From NCBI RefSeq assembly GCF_027594745.1, contig NZ_CP110854.1:1426001-1490000 (forward strand): a stretch of 64,000 nt of DNA, read 5' to 3'. Made by a program: the position numbers and the translations under genes. The stretch is from Saprospira grandis (lineage in GTDB: Bacteria; Bacteroidota; Bacteroidia; Chitinophagales; Saprospiraceae). The notes beneath the pieces were generated by a model, which saw only the letters and a list, made by a program, of their open reading frames with translations, had not been told where the DNA came from and ran no database searches. Numbering within the stretch: the stretch's first letter is position 1; every line of letters begins with the position of its first letter. Positions 61,108 through 64,000 of the stretch are shown here, piece by piece.

Positions 61108-61326
61108 AGAACGCCAAGCTGGCGCTACGGCTACTGGGGAGGGCTGTACCTGCGGAGTATCGGGATTCCTCTGGGATTTTGCGATGGCTAACTAAATTTT
61201 ATGCAAATATAAGGATCTCCTTTTAAAAGACAGGACCTTAATCTCTGCTTGACTACCTTTTATACGTAGACGAATTCCCTAGGGCATAGTTTGTTCTCGC
61301 TTCTTAAGTTTTTTTTATTTTTTTTA
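61108..61326. other. TamB-like gene leader region
   Basis: Upstream of the TTG an open stretch of about 27 codons continues to a stop near 61191, with no standard start codon. The -7-like TATATTTG at 61204-61211 is the only promoter sign. The remainder shows no gene. Confidence 0.45.
61204..61211 (-). promoter_or_regulatory. Putative -7 element for the TamB-like gene
   Basis: Minus-strand TATATTTG; 19 bp upstream is CTG, one base from TTG. The predicted start is about 90 bp before the TTG start codon. Confidence 0.45.
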
Positions 61327-61480
61327 GGGGCTGCCCCGCCCTTTGGGCGGGTCGGGCTGGGTCGGGGCTCGCAGGTCTGCTCGGCCCTGCGCTTTTTCGC
61401 TGCGCTCAAAAGCTGGGTCTGCGGCTTCGCCGCCCCCCTATCCATCCCTCAGCCGCGGGCCTTCGGCCCTTTTCTGCTCT
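61327..61480 (+). repeat. GC-rich four-hairpin dispersed element, copy 18
   Basis: GGGGCTGCCCCGCCCTTTGG with stem CCGCCC/GGGCGG, GTCGGGCTGGGTCGGGGCTC, GCAGGTCTGCTCGGCCCTGC, hairpin GCTTTT...AAAAGC, GGGTCT, hairpin GCGGCTTCGCCGC, linker CCATCCCTCAGCC, hairpin GGGCCTTCGGCCC. Confidence 0.9.
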
Positions 61481-61683
61481 GGGAAAGGCCCTTTGTAAAA
61501 TCCTTTAGCCCTTTTAGGGCAAATTCCTGCTTGATGCGCCTAGGGAATCGCTTTAGGCCCTGCTTGGTCCAAGGCAACAGCTAAACGCTAGTTTAGCCCC
61601 CTGCGGATAATGCAAATACAGTCCAAATGGCCCCATTTTGTTTCTTTGCAGTTGCAGAATGGGAAGAAACAGTTGTTCAGCCT

Positions 61684-61906
61684 TAATCTGCAGTTGCAAA
61701 ACGCCTTGGGCCTGACGCCGGAGCTAATCTGCAGTTGCAAAATGCCTCTGGCGTGACGCCAGAGCTAATCTGCAGTTGCAAAACGTCTCTGGCGTGACGC
61801 CAGAGCTAATCTGCAGTTGCAAAACGTCTCTGGCGTGACGCCAGAGCTAATCTGCAGTTGCAAAACGTCTCTGGCGTGACGCCAGAGCTAATTTGCAGTT
61901 TACAAA
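61684..61906. repeat. 41-bp tandem hairpin array
   Basis: Five full units start at 61684, 61725, 61766, 61807 and 61848, with a partial sixth at 61889. Each unit is TAATCTGCAGTTGCAAAA, then a spacer, then the perfect hairpin CTCTGGCG-TGA-CGCCAGAG. The last two full units are identical, while the first differs (CTTGGGCC...CGCCGGAG). A degenerate TGCAGTTGCA precedes the array near 61650. No spacers of unique sequence exist, so it is not a CRISPR array, and the period is not divisible by three. Confidence 0.9.
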
Positions 61907-62230
61907 TCCCTCCGGGCGTATCTATAATGTCCTATCTTTTTTTTCTGGACCGACCCTACTACAGTTTAGAGATAGGCGCTTAGCATCGAAATATGGAAGA
62001 CGCTTGTATTTTTGGGCCAAATATCCTGCAGCCTAAAGGCCGCAGCCAATCCAAGGGGCCTTGATATTTCTCGCCGCAGGAGCTTAAAAGCCCCTGCTTC
62101 ATTGGAGATGGGCGAAGCCCTTCGGTTTTCAGGTCCTGCGGCTTTTAAGCTGCAGGCCATGGGAAGCTAAAGCGCTAGCTTATTGGGTACTTATCTGGCT
62201 GCGGCTTTTAAGCTGCAGACTACAGATAGC
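61907..62230. other. Intergenic stretch with GCTTTTAAGC hairpins
   Basis: No gene seen. Two near-identical hairpins, CCTGCGGCTTTTAAGCTGCAGG (62135-62156) and CTGCGGCTTTTAAGCTGCAG (62199-62218), and weaker relatives (near 62026 and 62077) make a small local palindrome cluster. Confidence 0.6.
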
Positions 62231-62383
62231 AGGCGGCGAAGCCGCCTTGGCCGAAGGCCAAAGGCCTAGCGATGTGCAGCAGTGGCGCAAAGCGCCAGAC
62301 CAAGGCGGCAAAGCCGCCGCAGGGCCGAGCGAATAGCGAGCTGCGAAACGTAGCGCCGACGAGCGCAGCGAGGCGGAGGCCCC
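62231..62383 (-). repeat. GC-rich four-hairpin dispersed element, copy 19
   Basis: Minus strand: GGGGCCTCCGCCTCGCTGCG, GGCGCTACGTTTCGCAGCTC, GCTATTCGCTCGGCCC, hairpin GCGGCGGCTTTGCCGCC, TTGGTC, hairpin TGGCGCTTTGCGCCA, CACATCGCTAGGCC, hairpins TTTGGCCTTCGGCCAA and GGCGGCTTCGCCGCC. Confidence 0.88.
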
Positions 62384-62422
62384 AAAAAATCAAAAAAGCG
62401 CTACAGATTCCTTTAAAGTTCT

Positions 62423-62430
62423 TAATTTTG
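62423..62430 (+). promoter_or_regulatory. Putative -7 element for tsaD
   Basis: TAATTTTG fits TAnnTTTG, 27 bp before the ATG at 62457. No TTG 19 bp upstream. Confidence 0.4.
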
Positions 62431-62456
62431 CAGACAGATCACAAAACAAAGCGAGC

Positions 62457-63461
62457 ATGTCACTACCTTATATATTAGCTATAGAATCTTCTTGCGATGA
62501 TACGGCCGCGGCGGTCATGCAAGGCCCCAAAGTACTCTCCAATTGTAGAGCCAGCCAAAGCGTGCATGAAGCTTATGGAGGGGTGGTGCCCGAATTGGCC
62601 TCTAGGGCGCATCAGGCGCATATTGTGCCGGTCGTACAGGCGGCATTAAAAGAGGCGGGTATTGTTCAGGAGCAGCTATCGGCGGTGGCTTTTACTCGGG
62701 GGCCTGGGCTGATGGGTGCCCTTTTGGTGGGGGTATCTTTTGCCAAGGGTTTGGCATTGGCCCTAGACATTCCCTTGATTGCCGTGAACCATGTGCAGGC
62801 CCATGTGATGGCCCATTTGATTGATGCCCCCCAGCCTAAATTTCCCTTTTTATGCTTGACCGTATCGGGTGGGCATACTCAGATCGTAGAAGTTCGGGCG
62901 CCTTTAAGCATGAACATTTTAGGCGAAAGCATAGATGATGCGGCCGGAGAAGCCTTTGATAAAATTGGGAAAATACTGGGCTTGGGGTATCCTGCAGGGC
63001 CCAAAATTGACCAATTGGCCAAGGAGGGCCGGGCCATTTATCAGTTTACGGAGCCTCGGGTAGAGGGCCTAAACTTTAGCTTTAGTGGACTAAAGACCAA
63101 TGTTTTGCAGTTCATTCAGAAAAAGCTCAGAGAAAACCCTCAGTTTTTGGAAGAAGAGCGAATCAACCTAGTGGCTTCGGTTCAAGAGCGGATTGTGAGC
63201 ATCTTGATGAATAAATTGAAGAAAGCGGTCAAGCAGACCGGCATCAAAGAAGTGGCAATAGCCGGGGGCGTCTCGGCCAATTCTGCCTTGCGGCAGGCCC
63301 TAGCCGAGGCGGGGCAAAAAATGGGCTGGGCCACTTATATTCCCGACTTTCAGTACTGCACCGATAATGCGGGCATGATTGGGATCACTGCCTATTATCA
63401 GTATTTGGCGGGCGATTTTGTACAGCAGGATACCGTTCCTTTGGCTCGTTGGAGCTACTAA
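62457..63461 (+). CDS. tsaD: tRNA N6-adenosine threonylcarbamoyltransferase TsaD
   Basis: A 334-residue ASKHA-fold protein: ILAIESSCDDTAAAVM at the N terminus, the metal-binding HVQAHVMAHL (His-x3-His, about 111-120), VSGGHTQIV, and AIAGGVSANSALR. With TsaB/TsaE it transfers threonylcarbamoyl to A37 of ANN-decoding tRNAs. Monocistronic, between a dispersed element and a terminator. Confidence 0.96.
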   Translation: MSLPYILAIESSCDDTAAAVMQGPKVLSNCRASQSVHEAYGGVVPELASRAHQAHIVPVVQAALKEAGIVQEQLSAVAFTRGPGLMGALLVGVSFAKGLALALDIPLIAVNHVQAHVMAHLIDAPQPKFPFLCLTVSGGHTQIVEVRAPLSMNILGESIDDAAGEAFDKIGKILGLGYPAGPKIDQLAKEGRAIYQFTEPRVEGLNFSFSGLKTNVLQFIQKKLRENPQFLEEERINLVASVQERIVSILMNKLKKAVKQTGIKEVAIAGGVSANSALRQALAEAGQKMGWATYIPDFQYCTDNAGMIGITAYYQYLAGDFVQQDTVPLARWSY

Positions 63462-63465
63462 AAAC

Positions 63466-63498
63466 AAAAGGCTGTTGGAGTATATCCAACAGCCTTTT
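63466..63498. terminator. Bidirectional intrinsic terminator
   Basis: AAAAGGCTGTTGGA and TCCAACAGCCTTTT form a perfect 14-bp stem with a 5-base loop between convergent tsaD and the glycosyltransferase gene. Confidence 0.88.
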
Positions 63499-63499
63499 C

Positions 63500-64000
63500 C
63501 TATTTAAAATAGTGTCTATAGATTCGGAAAAGCTCCCAGGGGGCTTTCAGAAAGGTCGTCGCTTTAATTTTAGAGCCGCCCACCTCTTTCCATTTTCTCA
63601 GGGGTTGTTCGTAGGCCAGCTCATCGATGGGGAGCTTAGGGCCTTTAGTAATCAGGCGGGCAAAGAGTTCTACATCAAAGAACCAAGCAGAGATGAACAG
63701 GTCCTCAAAGAGAGTTTCCACGGCTTGGCGGCGGAACAGCTTAGCGCCACATTGGCTATCATAGATCGAGATACCGAGAAGAATTGACACCACCGTAGCG
63801 AAAATGCGTCCGAGATAATGGCGCATAGGTTTTCGTTCAATTTGGCTGCCCAATCGGCGCACCCTAGAGCCGGCGGCGATCCATCGGTTGGGGTTTCTTT
63901 CTAGGCCTTGGGCCAGGCATTCAATTTCGGATAAAGGCGTGGCTAAGTCGGCATCAAAAAAGCCAATATATTGGGCCTCTGAGAGCAGCAGCGCTTCGAG
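63500..64000 (-). CDS. Family 2 glycosyltransferase, C-terminal part (continues beyond window)
   Basis: The frame is open to the window edge and gives the last 166 residues. FFDADLATPLSEIE contains the DxD-type nucleotide-sugar motif; RLGSQIERKPMRHYLGRIFATVVSILLG and SQCGAKLFRR match dolichyl-phosphate glucosyl/mannosyltransferase-like (GT2) enzymes. It likely builds polyprenyl-phosphate sugars, donors for GT39-type enzymes like the one at 6791-8425. The start is not in the window. Confidence 0.85.
   Translation of the reverse strand, partial: LEALLLSEAQYIGFFDADLATPLSEIECLAQGLERNPNRWIAAGSRVRRLGSQIERKPMRHYLGRIFATVVSILLGISIYDSQCGAKLFRRQAVETLFEDLFISAWFFDVELFARLITKGPKLPIDELAYEQPLRKWKEVGGSKIKATTFLKAPWELFRIYRHYFK

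Noticed and set aside
61684..61906. Possible CRISPR array
   Set aside because: The 41-bp units are contiguous and hold no unique spacers; no cas genes are present.

Overview
The window looks like chromosome from a Bacteroidota bacterium, most probably a Saprospira-type organism (inference from gene content and style; no search was run). Supporting signs are the Bacteroidota promoter form TTG-N19/20-TAnnTTTG in front of several genes, many short lipoprotein signals, an alternative complex III (Act) operon directly upstream of a cytochrome c oxidase operon, and housekeeping genes of Bacteroidota type. Most genes are ordinary. The unusual content lies between them.

Layout. 1-4.1 kb (minus strand): a TPR membrane protein, two rhodaneses, a TerC-type membrane protein and an MscS-type channel. 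4.2-6.8 kb: a dispersed repeat, a 638-bp array of 29 head-to-tail 22-bp dyads, two unrecognised genes and a cluster of hairpins. 6.8-14.5 kb: a GT39-type glycosyltransferase, then a plus-strand run of DHH phosphoesterase, two FKBP-like lipoproteins, a TPR lipoprotein, PrmC and a DUF5071-like protein, ending at SUI1/YciH. 14.8-18 kb (minus): tRNA-Leu, HscB, ferredoxin-NADP reductase and prfB with its programmed frameshift. 18.2-23.9 kb (plus): a double-OmpA protein and an unrecognised three-gene set (coiled coil, DGK(I/T)D-repeat protein, TPR protein). 24-33.9 kb (minus): lysS, metF, ileS, a short-chain fatty acid transporter and a glucosaminidase-like protein. 34-35.8 kb: a metallophosphatase and an esterase. 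36.1-52.4 kb (minus): the respiratory block actABCDEF, coxB, coxA, ctaB, two subunit III genes and subunit IV. 53.2-64 kb: a secreted protein with a frameshifted signal peptide, a methyltransferase, a giant TamB-like protein, a 41-bp hairpin array, tsaD and the 3' part of a family 2 glycosyltransferase.

The respiratory genes form one pathway: Act complex III oxidises menaquinol and reduces cytochrome c, which the caa3-like heme-copper oxidase then oxidises; CtaB supplies heme O. The act genes have a near-consensus promoter at 52427-52456, and coxB has its own -7 element.

The most striking feature is a family of GC-rich dispersed elements at about 19 intergenic loci, roughly one per 3.4 kb. 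Each has conserved linkers separating four hairpins whose stems differ between copies yet stay complementary. Three copies of a second, AT-richer three-hairpin element also occur, one inserted inside a GC-rich element. Together with the 22-bp and 41-bp arrays, the intergenic DNA is dominated by selected or self-propagating dyad structure.
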